This document shows positions 48,568 through 60,900 of a DNA stretch of 64,000 bases, piece after piece. The notes under the pieces were generated by a model, which saw only the letters and a program-made list of their open reading frames with translations, searched no databases and was not told the origin of the DNA. The DNA is from Chrysomallon squamiferum. Lineage: Eukaryota; Mollusca; Gastropoda; Neomphalida; Peltospiridae. Within the stretch, counting starts at the first letter, position 1, and each line of letters starts with the position of its first letter. The position numbers and the translations under genes were made by a program. The stretch covers positions 11,555,669 to 11,619,668 of the forward strand of contig CM022679.1 in assembly GCA_012295275.1 (NCBI GenBank), read 5' to 3'.

Positions 48568-51479
48568 AGAAAGGAACTACTAGGAGTCTGCAGCTGAAGT
48601 AAATCAATGGTAAAATGACATTCTTACATTCTGGAAATGCAATTTTTAATAACAAATTTTGATTTTGGCCTTATGTAAAAACTAGTAGATGTTTTAATGT
48701 GATTTTAACTATATCCATGTCGTGTAATTGTGCAGAGAGTTTGAAGATATGAGGTATTAAAGTTCAGTACATTTTTTTTTTTTGGCCTGCCTAATATAAT
48801 TCTGTACTGCCAAAAATATAAAAATATTAAAAGGATAATTTGAAGGTTTTCTGAAAAAAACAAAAACAAATTCTTATTGAAATGAAAACAATCATAAACG
48901 ATGCCAACAAAACTTTTTCATTTATGACATAATTAACAGTTTAAAAACTTGATGATGAAGGGGTAAGAAAAAGAAGATGTAATTAGATAAAGGGACAGCC
49001 CAATGTGCATCCGTAACTTTAAACTGCACTAGTAACTTCCACCCTTTATCCTACTGCATACATTCACATATATACATTGTATATAGTATATACAAACTGC
49101 CATGGACATTTTGCTCATAAAAGGCAAATATGACTTGTGAATTAATGGTCATCTGGTGCCTAATGGGTGGTTTTATCTTGATATTTATTTAAAATCCTAT
49201 CAAACAACTAAATTGGTTAAATATTCTCATCCAAGAACAGCTAACATGAAAATATGCACCTCTGAATTTAAAAGATTTCAGATGGAATAAACATTCTTTT
49301 TTAACAATGCATTCTAGATATTTTTAATCTGCTGTTAAATGACAAATTGTTCATTTAAAAACATTGTGTAAGAACAATGGGTTTCAAGTAATGAAACAGT
49401 AAACCTACTGTCACAATGGGCTACTGTTTTTCAGTTAGCTGTAAGAATTCTCTCAAAAATTACTTTACCAAAGACAGAAGAGTACACTTTGATGAATGAG
49501 AATGGTTGAAGTAGCACCAAATACAGATTATGTGTCTAATCACATCATGCTGTTCTCTACCACTGAAGAAATCATGAATTAAAAATAAAATTATAAAAAA
49601 GGGGGAAAAAAATAAAAATAATAATAATAATAACACTGTCAAATAATCAGTTGTTTCTGTCATGCTGGCTTATAAAGCAAAACATATTCTAACAACTGTT
49701 TGGAAAGAACAAAAAATAAAGCTGCACATTTGTATTGTATATGAAAATAATTAGAAAAGAACATTTTTGAAATATATAAGTAATTCAATTATATACATTA
49801 CAGTATTTTTAACTTTACTGTAATTAGTATAACGGAAACACATTAAATTTAACAAAATTCTTTAAACAGTTTTTTAAAAATTAAAAGTATTAATACAAAA
49901 ATAAACAATTACCATCCTGTAAACAAGAAAACAACAAAGAACAATATATTCAAAAACAACAAGCAGTTCGTTTTTGTTTTTGCTAAAGCCATTTTTACTA
50001 TCCTCTAAATAGGACTGTTGATGCTCAGAATTCATCTGAAACAGCAAAATAAAAATATTAAAAATATCTGTGCTTAATACAAACTGCCATTAATAAGGCC
50101 AAAAGGGGCTGTTATTTATATAATTTACTCATTCACTAAATTTCTGTTTTAACAAAGCTTATGATTTACTCTTTAAAAATGATGTCAGTGGCAATTTTTT
50201 TTAAATCACTTTTTATTTTGAGTATGTCAATATTAAATAGCTGTTAAGTAGCAAATAAAAGGTCTTAGTATGATGATGATGATGATGATAATAAAATATT
50301 GATTCTCCATGGTTTAGCCACATGGAATATTTGATATAATCATAACTTTTCCAAAATTTTCATACATAGCCCACAAATCCAAATTTCCAAAACCATTTCC
50401 AAGTAAACTCAATCATAACAAAGTGTTTTAAACTTTTGCCTCGACTATGCTGCATGGTGTACAGGTAGGATTACTAGTAATAAAAAAATTAATGTAATTT
50501 ATTTTGGCATTTTAAAATGCAGTTTTATTCTTAGTGTGGACATGACTATGATGATATTGCTTCACAAAAAGTGGTCTTGTTCCTTTCTTCTTATTCAGTT
50601 AATAAATACGTTTAAATTGCCCAAAATCAAGTTGGAGAAGACAGCTTATGTATGTAATCGTGTGCTTTATATATGAATTTTATTTTCAGTTTCAAATACT
50701 GTATCAGCAGCTTCTGTAAATAGGATGTGTTACTACTGCATTTAGAAACTTGAACTGGTTGAAACAGTTGACTGTCGTTGAATTAAATCATTAATTATGT
50801 TGCATGTCAACGTATGCATGTTGATACCAATCAATTACACTGACCGCTTAGTGCTAGCACAACAAGTCTACTCTGCCAGTCTGACAGAAGTGTGCATCAA
50901 ATATCACCTATTATTCATAACTAAAGAGATATAAAAAACTGGAATACTGGAAACGAAATACAGTTGTTTTTAGCAATACATGCCTCCTGCATAACTGAGA
51001 TGTGCAAAATGCCAAGTGACCCCAATAAATGCATCATAGCTTTGCACAGTGGTTTTACAGACCGCTTGTGTTAAATGCATACATTTTTTCACAAGATTAC
51101 TGAATATGGGAAAAATAAATTATACCAGTACTCTTTGTTTGGAATATTGGTGAAACAAACCAGTTTTTCGTGCATTTTATTTATGACAAAGACATAATTT
51201 TCAATAACTTTTCCATAGCTAGGGTAACAAAACCTGATTTTCCAAATCTTTTAAGGTCCTGGAAAACACTTTTCCAAAACTTTCCAAAACACGCACAAAC
51301 CCTGTATAACGTATACACATGTATCTTACCATAAATTTTATAATGTCCACATTATGTAAATGTCATACTTTATTAAGCATAGATCTGCAACCATATAAAA
51401 CATATTTAATTATAATAATGATCTCAAGACCCGAAATAATCTTTTATGAATGTAGTCCCAGTACCAAAAAGATTATGCT
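48568..51479. other. Noncoding DNA downstream of the RRM gene (possible minus-strand 3' UTR)
   Basis: No protein-coding block was recognised. It includes a GAT-type repeat at 50270-50289 and a possible hAT-like fragment near 51200-51304. A minus-strand AATAAA lies at 51181-51176. The UTR limit of the gene to the right is not defined. Confidence 0.5.
51200..51304 (-). repeat. Possible nonautonomous hAT-like element end
   Basis: Read on the minus strand from 51304 it begins CAGGGTTTGTGCGTG, followed by repeated TTTTGGAAA blocks and TTTTCCAGGACC. This resembles the CAGGGTTC...TGGAAAACCTGGAAA termini seen in many hAT-type MITEs. The other terminus was not identified; TTTTCCAAAATTTTCAT near 50347 may be related. 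Confidence 0.35.
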
Positions 51480-51927
51480 CTACCTTGTATTTCCTTTTTG
51501 TAGAAATCTTCCTGTAGCCTGCATCATTTGCTGCTGCATTATTTGTTGTAAATGTTGTGTCTGTGGATGTTCATATGGTGGGTTCTTTGGAGAGCTTGTT
51601 GGTACTTTGTTTGGTCCTCTACTAAACTGCTGCTGTTTACCATACTCTATTATGTCAGCTGATGGTGTAACCATAATGTCTTGCAGTGGCTTTGGAAAAG
51701 ACATCTGTGGTCCAAAATGTCTGCCTTGTGCACCATAACCTTCGTGGAATCTGTCTAAAGTATTGTCATGCCTGTGAGTTAATGCTCTTTTTGTTGGTAC
51801 TGGATTTGGCTGTTCTGATTGGTGTGGTCGTTTGTGAGGTGCACTGCCATGACCATATTCTGTGACATTACCAAACAAACCAGGACCCTCATCAATGCCA
51901 CAGGATATCTCTTTAAAGTCACGGATT
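51480..51927 (-). CDS. RRM/coiled-coil gene, last visible coding exon
   Basis: 148 codons from IRDFKEISCG to ...GRFLQKGNTR and TAG at 51482-51480. It is rich in His, Pro and Gln and disordered. The stop overlaps a possible donor (AAG|GTAGAG). If that donor joined the acceptor at 50036 the next codon would be AGA followed by TGA, so the protein would end identically. Confidence 0.85.
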
Positions 51928-54900
51928 CTGGAAGAAAAAAAAAAAATATATATATAGGCCAAAACTGAAAACAAATGTATTGTTTTCAAATAAGTGGCTT
52001 TCTGAGACAAACATAATTACACACTTATCCAAACAAAAAGAAAAGAAAAAGAAATTTATTACATGATTACAATATTTATCTATATATGTGTGTGTGTGTG
52101 TGAGAGAGTGGGGGTGAATGACTAGTAGTAACACATTTTCCCCCACAACATGTTGTATCAGTTTTACTCCAAAATCTAAAGACAACCTTTTTAAAGAAAA
52201 AAGTCATAAATTACATATAGTCATAAGTTGTAAGGAATTTTAACTTACTGTTTTTCAACATCTGTATTTTCTTGAAACTGGTCACCACTTCTAAAATTAC
52301 CCATGGAAGGTACTTTCTGGCCTTTTGTATTTGATCCAGGCAAATTAAATCTGGTCATATCCCTGTTTCGAAGCAATCTTTCTCTTTCAGGTCTTGTGTC
52401 TTCAAAAATCTTTCGTTCCATTCTGTTTCCACCTATTCTCTCTCTATTATATCTGTCATGGACTAACATTTCATCTCTGGCACCAAGGATTTCTGTGTCA
52501 GACATATCTTGCTTTGGTACATCAAACTGTGATCGACTCCTTTTTCTTGGCTGATCCAAGTCTGATATTTTGTGGCTGACAATCTCATGTTCAGTCTGAT
52601 TTTTATCTCTCCTGTAATAAAATAAGATCTTGTTGTGGCTATTATCTTAAACTTCCAAGAAAATTATTTTTATTAAATTTAATTGCAAATCAAATACATG
52701 TTTCAATTCACATTGAACATATATCCTTCATACCAAATAAAAAACATTATTAAACAATTGCTGTTTAACAAAAATCTTTTTTTTTTTAACAGTTCAAATT
52801 ATATAACTCAGTCTGTACCATAGAGTATATACATTCTATTATTTTTCTTGCTGTATTTTATTTTTTACCACTGGCAGTCAGTTTTTTTCTTTTATATTTT
52901 TCTAAATTAGGAAGAAATATGACATAAACCAAAATGCTGAATACAAAGATAAGTTTACACAGGCCAAAGAGATTGGATTCATGGAATAATGATTTTTAAA
53001 TCTACCTGTGAAGACAGATGAAAAATTAGAATGAACTAACTTCAATTCCCAACAGAACTTACCACATAGAATCATCTTGATTCTGCTTAATGTTCTCTTG
53101 TGAAACAGAAGGTGATGGCAGTAAATGTAAATAATGATTCTGAAAATCAATAACCATTATATTTCATTTATAGCATATATTTATATATTTATATATTATA
53201 TATTTATATACATACAGTATAAATGAAATATAACCACTTTGATATTAGTGATTACATTTCATTTACTGTGTAACTTATAAAAGGGAAAACAAACAAGTTC
53301 ATTTAAACACTTTTTCACTTCTGATAAGATTGGTTTATGAAAATATTTATTGTTAACTGGCTCAATATATTCTTTTAGTATTAATATGGATAATGTCATC
53401 AATTATATACCTGAAGATTCTGCATAGGATCAGGTAAAATTCCAAACTGTTGTGACCTGTGCTCAGAAGAATAGGAATCCATTAGTGGAGATTTTTCCAT
53501 AGTATGTCTGGGATTGGGACTTTTGTCATCTGTGATAGTAATAAACATTTTTCAGTTTATATATATTAAGCAAATTTATAAAACATCTAATTAAAGGTCA
53601 TTTTAGAATAGTCATCTTACAAAGTCTCAGCTCACTTAATTTTAAAATCTAGCTATCTAGCCTAACACAGAACTGACTTCTACTGTACTTTTTGTCACAC
53701 CACATCATACATTTTATTAATATATTTATATTATTTGTCAAAATATTTTGTGCAATCAGTTAAAAAAAAAAATAACTCCAAAAAAAAACATTTTTTTATC
53801 TTTTTTATACAAAACCTGTTTCTTAAACTCCTAATAAAAATACAAGATTTCTTAACATTATGAAAAAACTTGACTTAGTGGTGATTTTTCAAATATTCAA
53901 ATATTTATTCATATACAAAGTATTTCACATTGCAAAATAATTATTATGGACTCACTCATTTGTTATATAATAGATAAAAAGGACAAACCATCATGAAGAT
54001 GAGGTCTATTGAAATGTGGCTCCGAGTCTTGAGTTTCCATAAGAAATTTCATCTGTTCAAGCTGGTCCATATGATCATCCTTCATTATTCTCCTAAACAT
54101 TTGCTGATGATCAGGAAATTCTTCATTTAGTCTCTGGCTGTGATCTAGGCTCTCATCAAAGCCCTGCATGTCACCTTCATCGTGACTGTAAGATGACACT
54201 GGATTTCTTTCCTCTGACCAAGCATCTCTTTCATTAATTCTGGAGTGAGGGATATTACCAAGAAAACCTGGCTTACTTAGAGGCTGCAATATTAAATGAC
54301 ATTATATATTTTGTTTTGTATTTTTCAGTGTTTTTAGTATAATTATTATTATTACTATTTTTATATTTTGTTTCATGATTAAATGACTGAAAAAACAATG
54401 TGAAATGAAAAATAAAAACTTAATTCTAATCATGCTAAGGATATAAAAATTGACAATTATCGTTGTTTCATATGTAAAAACAAAAAAAAAAAAAAAAAAA
54501 AATATTTTAAAGCATGGAGAATAGGTTTCATTTAATTATGTATTTTTTACTTTTTTGTCCAACTTAAATAAATAAATTAGCTTTAAAACAAAAAAAAGGT
54601 AACAAATAACAAGGATACTTTCTGAAACTGTTTCCATGCATTATCTGGACCTTGCTCCATTTGCCTCTGTAACTGTTGTTTTTGTCGTTCAACAACCATC
54701 ATGCGTTGTTTCTCACCAAGAGCTAATCCTTCAGGAAGGATTGGAAACCTATCTCGATCTACCATTTCAGATGAATTAATATTACCTATTCAAAAGTTAA
54801 AAAGAAGATTTTATTCAATGCTAACAACTCAAATATGACAATGTTATCTACTTTTTCAGTTAGTAAAATGCTATTAGTTGACTGAAATAGGTTAACCAAA

Positions 54901-57900
54901 ATATTCGGTCCAATGTAAATATATTATTTCACTTATTTATTCAGTAAAGAATGTCACTGAAAAATTTTTTTTTTAGAAATCCTTGAAAAGTGGTGGTAAC
55001 ATTTGTCATCTAAAATTTAGCAGATTAAAAATAAACAATTTTATAATTAGATACTAACATGACAGATCATCTAAGACAAATGGTTTATCTTTTGTATATG
55101 AACTGCTGTCAAATATAACTTTTTATTATTTGTCATTAAATATCAACTTAAAAAAACTATTAACCTTGTCCTGCATAAGATTTCATTCTGTTTTTTGGCA
55201 TCTTCAAATATTGTTCATTTGGGTTTCCTTTCACAGCTTTCTCTTGTTGCTTTGCCCTATTCATTTGCTCCCTCTCTTGTTGATGCTTCTGGATTACCTT
55301 AGAACCAAGATCCTCAATCATTTCCTGACTTTTGAGAAACTGTCTACTTTGTTCACAAAGCTGTTGTATTTGATCTCGTTTTCTTCCAGTATATGGCCTG
55401 TTATTTCCTGACAATTTGTCTATTCTTGGACTATCTACTCTCTTTTCTGTGTCTGTGTGGCTGCTGTTCTTTTTATCACTTTTACTTTCATTTTTTGCAA
55501 TTATTTTGTACTCTGAATTTGATCTTTGGGGATTTAGCTTGGAATCAGATTTATTTTCATCTAAAACAGTAAATGAGTATTATCAGATAAATAACTTTAT
55601 TATATAAAAGCATTAGAGTATGTTATCATGAGAAACTTCTTAGACAAATTAAGTGGGCTCATTAGCATACTTTGGGAATGGATATTTCTGCCATTCATTG
55701 AGATATTGCTTTCAAATTGCTTTCACTATTTTTTATATTTTATTTTCCCTACATCCATTGTCAGATATATTTTTGATTCCAGATAAAAAGCATAAAGCAC
55801 AATGGCAGACTATATTGTTTTAGAGATTTTTAACTAAATGCACAACATATCTTAACAGCAACTATTCCAGCCAGTTTCAGAAACTAGTTAAAATATCAAA
55901 TAACCTGTAATATTTTAAGAATAAATGAAATGTTTTTAAATAATCAAATACTTTTTAACAACATCATGATTTTAATTAATAGCAAAGCAAATTCAAAAAC
56001 CTATAACATTTAAATCGTTTTGTCAAACAATTTCTTTTCATAAATGTTTATTAATTTAGTAAACAAAATGACATTTTTTTTTTTAAATTACTTACTTTTC
56101 TCTTCTTCAGCTTTGCCTGTGAAAGTTAATGTGAGTTTATTATTTCCAAGTTTCAGCTCTTTGTAACAAGCAATCAACTGCCTAGCATTCTCAACTGTCT
56201 GTAACTCTATATAAGCTGATCTGTTACCAAGAAAAAAAAAAATAATAATAATTATAATAATAATAAACCATTACAAAGCATAATATAAAAAATTAACTGT
56301 TTAAGTTTTTTTTTACTTCCCTTTTGTGTTTCCTTTCTTTCATCTTTTTGTGCCTCAATAAAACAGAATCAATAAACATTTAATAACAAATTAGTTCATG
56401 CTAATACTACTGATCATTAAATGTCATAAAACAAGGCCTCACACCTTTGAGAGAAGAAAGTTTCTGTCACCACTCTGTGAATTACTACAACCAGTCAGAA
56501 GCATCTTTAACATGCACCTGTCCACGCAATGGAAACAAATACCACGACATTCAATAAAAACATGTTATGCAGCACTGGTTTGGTTGGATATAATTCTACA
56601 GGCATGATGAAGACTGAAATTGCAACCTATCATATATCATGCCTGCTCTCTAACAACAAAGTACAAGCTGCACACAATTATAAACAAAAGAAGCAACAAA
56701 ATGAAAGAGATCATTAGACAACATTCTTAATACATATTAGTATATATTTTATGCATGATTAACATTAATGCAGAATTAATAAATATAAAACAAATATCAT
56801 CAAAAAATAACTGCTTTACTGAATGCTGTTTGGCATGATAATAGTCAAAATAAAATTTCTTTTTAAACTTTCAGATCATGAAAGTTTCACCAAGCAAACC
56901 ATTATATCATTAAGAATAAAAGACCTTAAACTGATAATGTCTTTCTGGATCATGTAGCAAATATGAGAACAAAAGGATACTTTCTATAGTTATTATCTCA
57001 GTCTATACCACCATGATCTACTTTTTCAGTAATAAAATAAAATAATTGTATAAAAAGGTATAAAACACACACTGAACCACATACTTATTGTAATGCTTAT
57101 AATGCAAGTAGATCAAACTGTATTATAAACTATAAACATAGTGATATGTGTTCATACTTAAGTGGATTTTGTGGTTTGTTAGAACAAGCACCTGTGCAAA
57201 TTAATAGTCACTTGTTGCTTTTGCACTGCAATAATACTGAAAGTAAAATGATATTTAAGGTATTAATCTCTTTTGTTGCTTTTTTCCCTTCATATTTACA
57301 GAAAACTATAACTGGTTTTGTCTGAATCTGTGATTACAAGGAAATATTTATACTCCATGGAGAATACAAATGTTTTCAAATAATCCATGATTTATAATGT
57401 TAGAGACATTTAACAAAATATGTAAAATCCTAACTATTTTAGTTATGAAGAAAATGTCCAGAAAATATTAGGTCTCAGTGGCTACAACTTTGATGATATT
57501 TTCAAAGAACATCAGAAATTTCACCCCAGGAGAAATCATCATCATCTGATTAAATGAAAATAGGATTCTAGATAACTATATAATTTATAGTGAAATGCTG
57601 AAACACCAGAAAATATCAGTGATAGTAACTACTTAACAATTTTCACTGCCAAGGTGGGTATTGCCAACATAAGAAATCTGAATTAAGCTAGAAGTTGATG
57701 AAACAAAGGCATTGTACGTCTGATTAGAAAATGTGATACAATACACCTGAGATTCTGTTATAACTCAATACTGTTACTGCTCATGTTCATATTATTGGTT
57801 TACAGGTAGTCAAATCATAACTTCAGCAGCTGTCACTAAAGCTACCCAAAAAGTTAAATGATCTTTTCCATTTGTCTCTATAAAAGTAGAAAAGAAAAAG

Positions 57901-60900
57901 CATTTGTCTTTGTTGATTTATTAAAGGAAACTCAGCATTCAGAAGACAATCAGTATATGTCTTTGGAAACACCATAATAAATGTTCAAGCTAAAATCTAC
58001 TAGCAACATGACATCAATGTTAAAAAGTAAAAATAACTGACTATTTTACAACACTTCAAAACATTTTAACTGAATGGTTATTCAGTGTTAAATTAATATT
58101 TTTGTCTTTTTGTTTCTTTCAAAAAGATGTGATAGAAAACATATGGCCACCACTGTGTAGGCTTCACTTAATGATTAAGAACAAGGTTGTTTTTCTGTAT
58201 ATTTTCACAATTGGAACAAACCACATACTAGAGACATAAAACACTTTAGAAGCAATGACTGAAATGGGAAATAATGAAAGGCAAAATAATATCTTCAAGT
58301 TTATTCTTTATGAAAGAAAGCTGATGACAATGAGTCAGAAAACTGCAAATGAAGAAAAGGGATCTAGATGAGTCAAAAGACTCTATTTCAGTATGTATTA
58401 ATAGCCATTATGTAATTTTAAATTGATTTCTGGACATCTTTCAGCAAATTATAAACATGGATCAAAATATTAACATCCATAATGATTAATCATTCATCCA
58501 AAATAAATAAAATAATGAATGCAGAATCAAATCATTTAGAAAAGGTAATAAAATGAAAATAGCCATAGTTTAAATTTGCATACAGTTTCAAATGAAAACA
58601 AAGAAAAATATACTTGATGTGTATAGACCCTGAATTATTTAAGACAAAAAAATACATACAAAATGAGGAGAAGCCTTTCAACACTTCCTTTGATAGGCAT
58701 TTTTAATGACAATTGTTTTTTTGTAGGATATCTTTTAACAGAATTCACTATAAAATGCAGAAAACATCCAATATGAGTTCTTAATATTTGCTTTTTAAAA
58801 ACAGATCATATCACAGATCATCATTTCTGAATTATTTCTGAAGAACTTTGACGTTATTGTAAGGAATCAGTGGAGAATGAAAAAAGTGTATGTGTAAATG
58901 TTGTATCTGGTTGTTTATGGTCTAAACTGTAGAAAATCTGGTAATGAACTATGTTTTTGCAACAGATGAAAACAGCAATAACTGTAACAAGCAATTGCTG
59001 AAATCTCCTGTGAAATACTTACCCAGTTGTTTCTCCCTTATTCAGCTGGGAGAAAGTAATGTTGCTTGAAATAGGAAACAGCACTTCCATCATTTTCTTT
59101 GATGTTCCCTCAGGAATATTCTGTACTTTAACTGATCTATTTTCTGGTTTTCCTGTAAAAAGAAATCTATATATCGGCCCTATCTTTCTTAAATATCACA
59201 GATTGCTGTTCAGACGGCAAGTACTGCTTAGAAAAAATCAAAAGATGAAGGTCAACAATCTGACTCCTGCCAGACTGAAAACTAATTTAAAACGCAATGT
59301 ATACTGAGTGTGATTTTCTGATACAAAACACAACCAATAATGGCTGCCATAGCTTTTTATGCATTTTGCATTTTCACAGTGGGTCTTACATTTTTTTGTA
59401 CATTTATTTTAGCCATAATATTTAATAGAATGAATGATGTACTGAATGTATGGTGTGTACATAGTCACACAACTTGTAGAAATGATGTTAGTTTATTGTA
59501 AATAAGGTTGAATATAATAATTAAATGGCTTTTGGAATTATCAAGTTTTTCTAGGAACAATAAAAAAGTACGAGAATTTAAAATCTTGGAAATCCAATAG
59601 CTTTGAAAAAAACTGTCTGATTCAACAGAATTCAAAAATTCTGTGAAATAATCTAGCATAACTTCATGAAGAGTTATCAGATGTCATTTAGTAACAAGAC
59701 AATGAGATCATGCTTGGTAGAATAATTCATTTTATGAAGAAAAAAAACTGATCAGAAGACATCAAGCTATTGCTGATCATCAGAATCATTTACTGTATGG
59801 AGGAATAAGTTAACAGGAAAGTTTTAACGTTTTGCAATAAATCACTTAATGCAATAAATCACTGTAAGGTGTCATCTGATGTATTACAATATTCAGTCGA
59901 TTTCTGGAAACCAGGATTTTCATTTGATAATGACAAAAGCTCATCTATTGTCATACACCAAATTTACCATGAAGTGAAAATGCAGTGAATATAATACAAG
60001 TCTCCCTTCTATGGCAAGCAAGTACAAATTTGATGTGGCATACTCCTTATCAATAATCCAAATTCAGCTTGGTTCAGGTTATTCCACTCATCATGTAGAT
60101 TTCATAGTGGATGATTTAAGCATCTACCAAGTGTCTAAGACAAAAGGCATGACAGAGGCTGGCCATAGTGATGTTTTGTGCCTGGAAATAGTCGATGATA
60201 ATTGTGTGTGCCCTGAAGTCATCATCTTAAAAGCAAAAACAATGGCCATGATCACATGCAAAAGATATAATGTGTGCTGCTAAGATGTGATCATGATAGC
60301 ATAAACCAATGAGATGTCCACTGATGATGTGCAAAGCTGTTTGTCCTTAACTCTGATGCTACTCCAAACCACAACAGACCCACCTTTAACATTTCCTTCA
60401 TGGAATCATTCATTACATCGATGCCACACTCTGTTGCATCTGTCATGAAGTCCAATGTCCCAGCACTGGCACTCCTGACACCAACAACATCTTTCAGTAA
60501 TGTCATGATTGGTCAAATGTGACATTTGTCTCATTTGTAAAATGCAAATGTCTTATGAATGTTTGTCAATACATGTCAGAAATGTGTAATTCCAATGCAA
60601 CACAATACAGTTTAAAGTCTGACTCCAAAAGAATACTGATTAAATGTCTTGGAAATAACCTGTTCACTTTAATGCAGATCTTGAAGTAAATCCCTATGAT
60701 GCTCCTATGGACCATGTGGAATATACCTGCATGTGATTGTTCAGGTTTTGGGGGGTCTTTTATGATCAGAACTGAATATTCTAACATGCTTATGCAATTG
60801 CATTCTCTAGAATTATAAATGAAAAATGGAATATTCCCTACTTGTTTGTACAGTATATGTATACAAGGATGGGATCCAGGTTTGGAATGTGGCAGCTTTA

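Noticed and set aside
51319-51738. Plus-strand Cys-rich ORF with CC-dense segments
   Set aside because: It is the antisense shadow of the Gln/His-rich coding exon 51480-51927; Gln codons read backwards give Cys and Leu runs.
55130-55411. Plus-strand Leu/Phe-rich ORF resembling a membrane protein
   Set aside because: It is antisense to the coiled-coil exon 55165-55560 of the RRM gene.
60011-60283. Plus-strand 90-codon ORF
   Set aside because: It is antisense to the Tc1-type transposase relic, whose motifs fit the minus strand.
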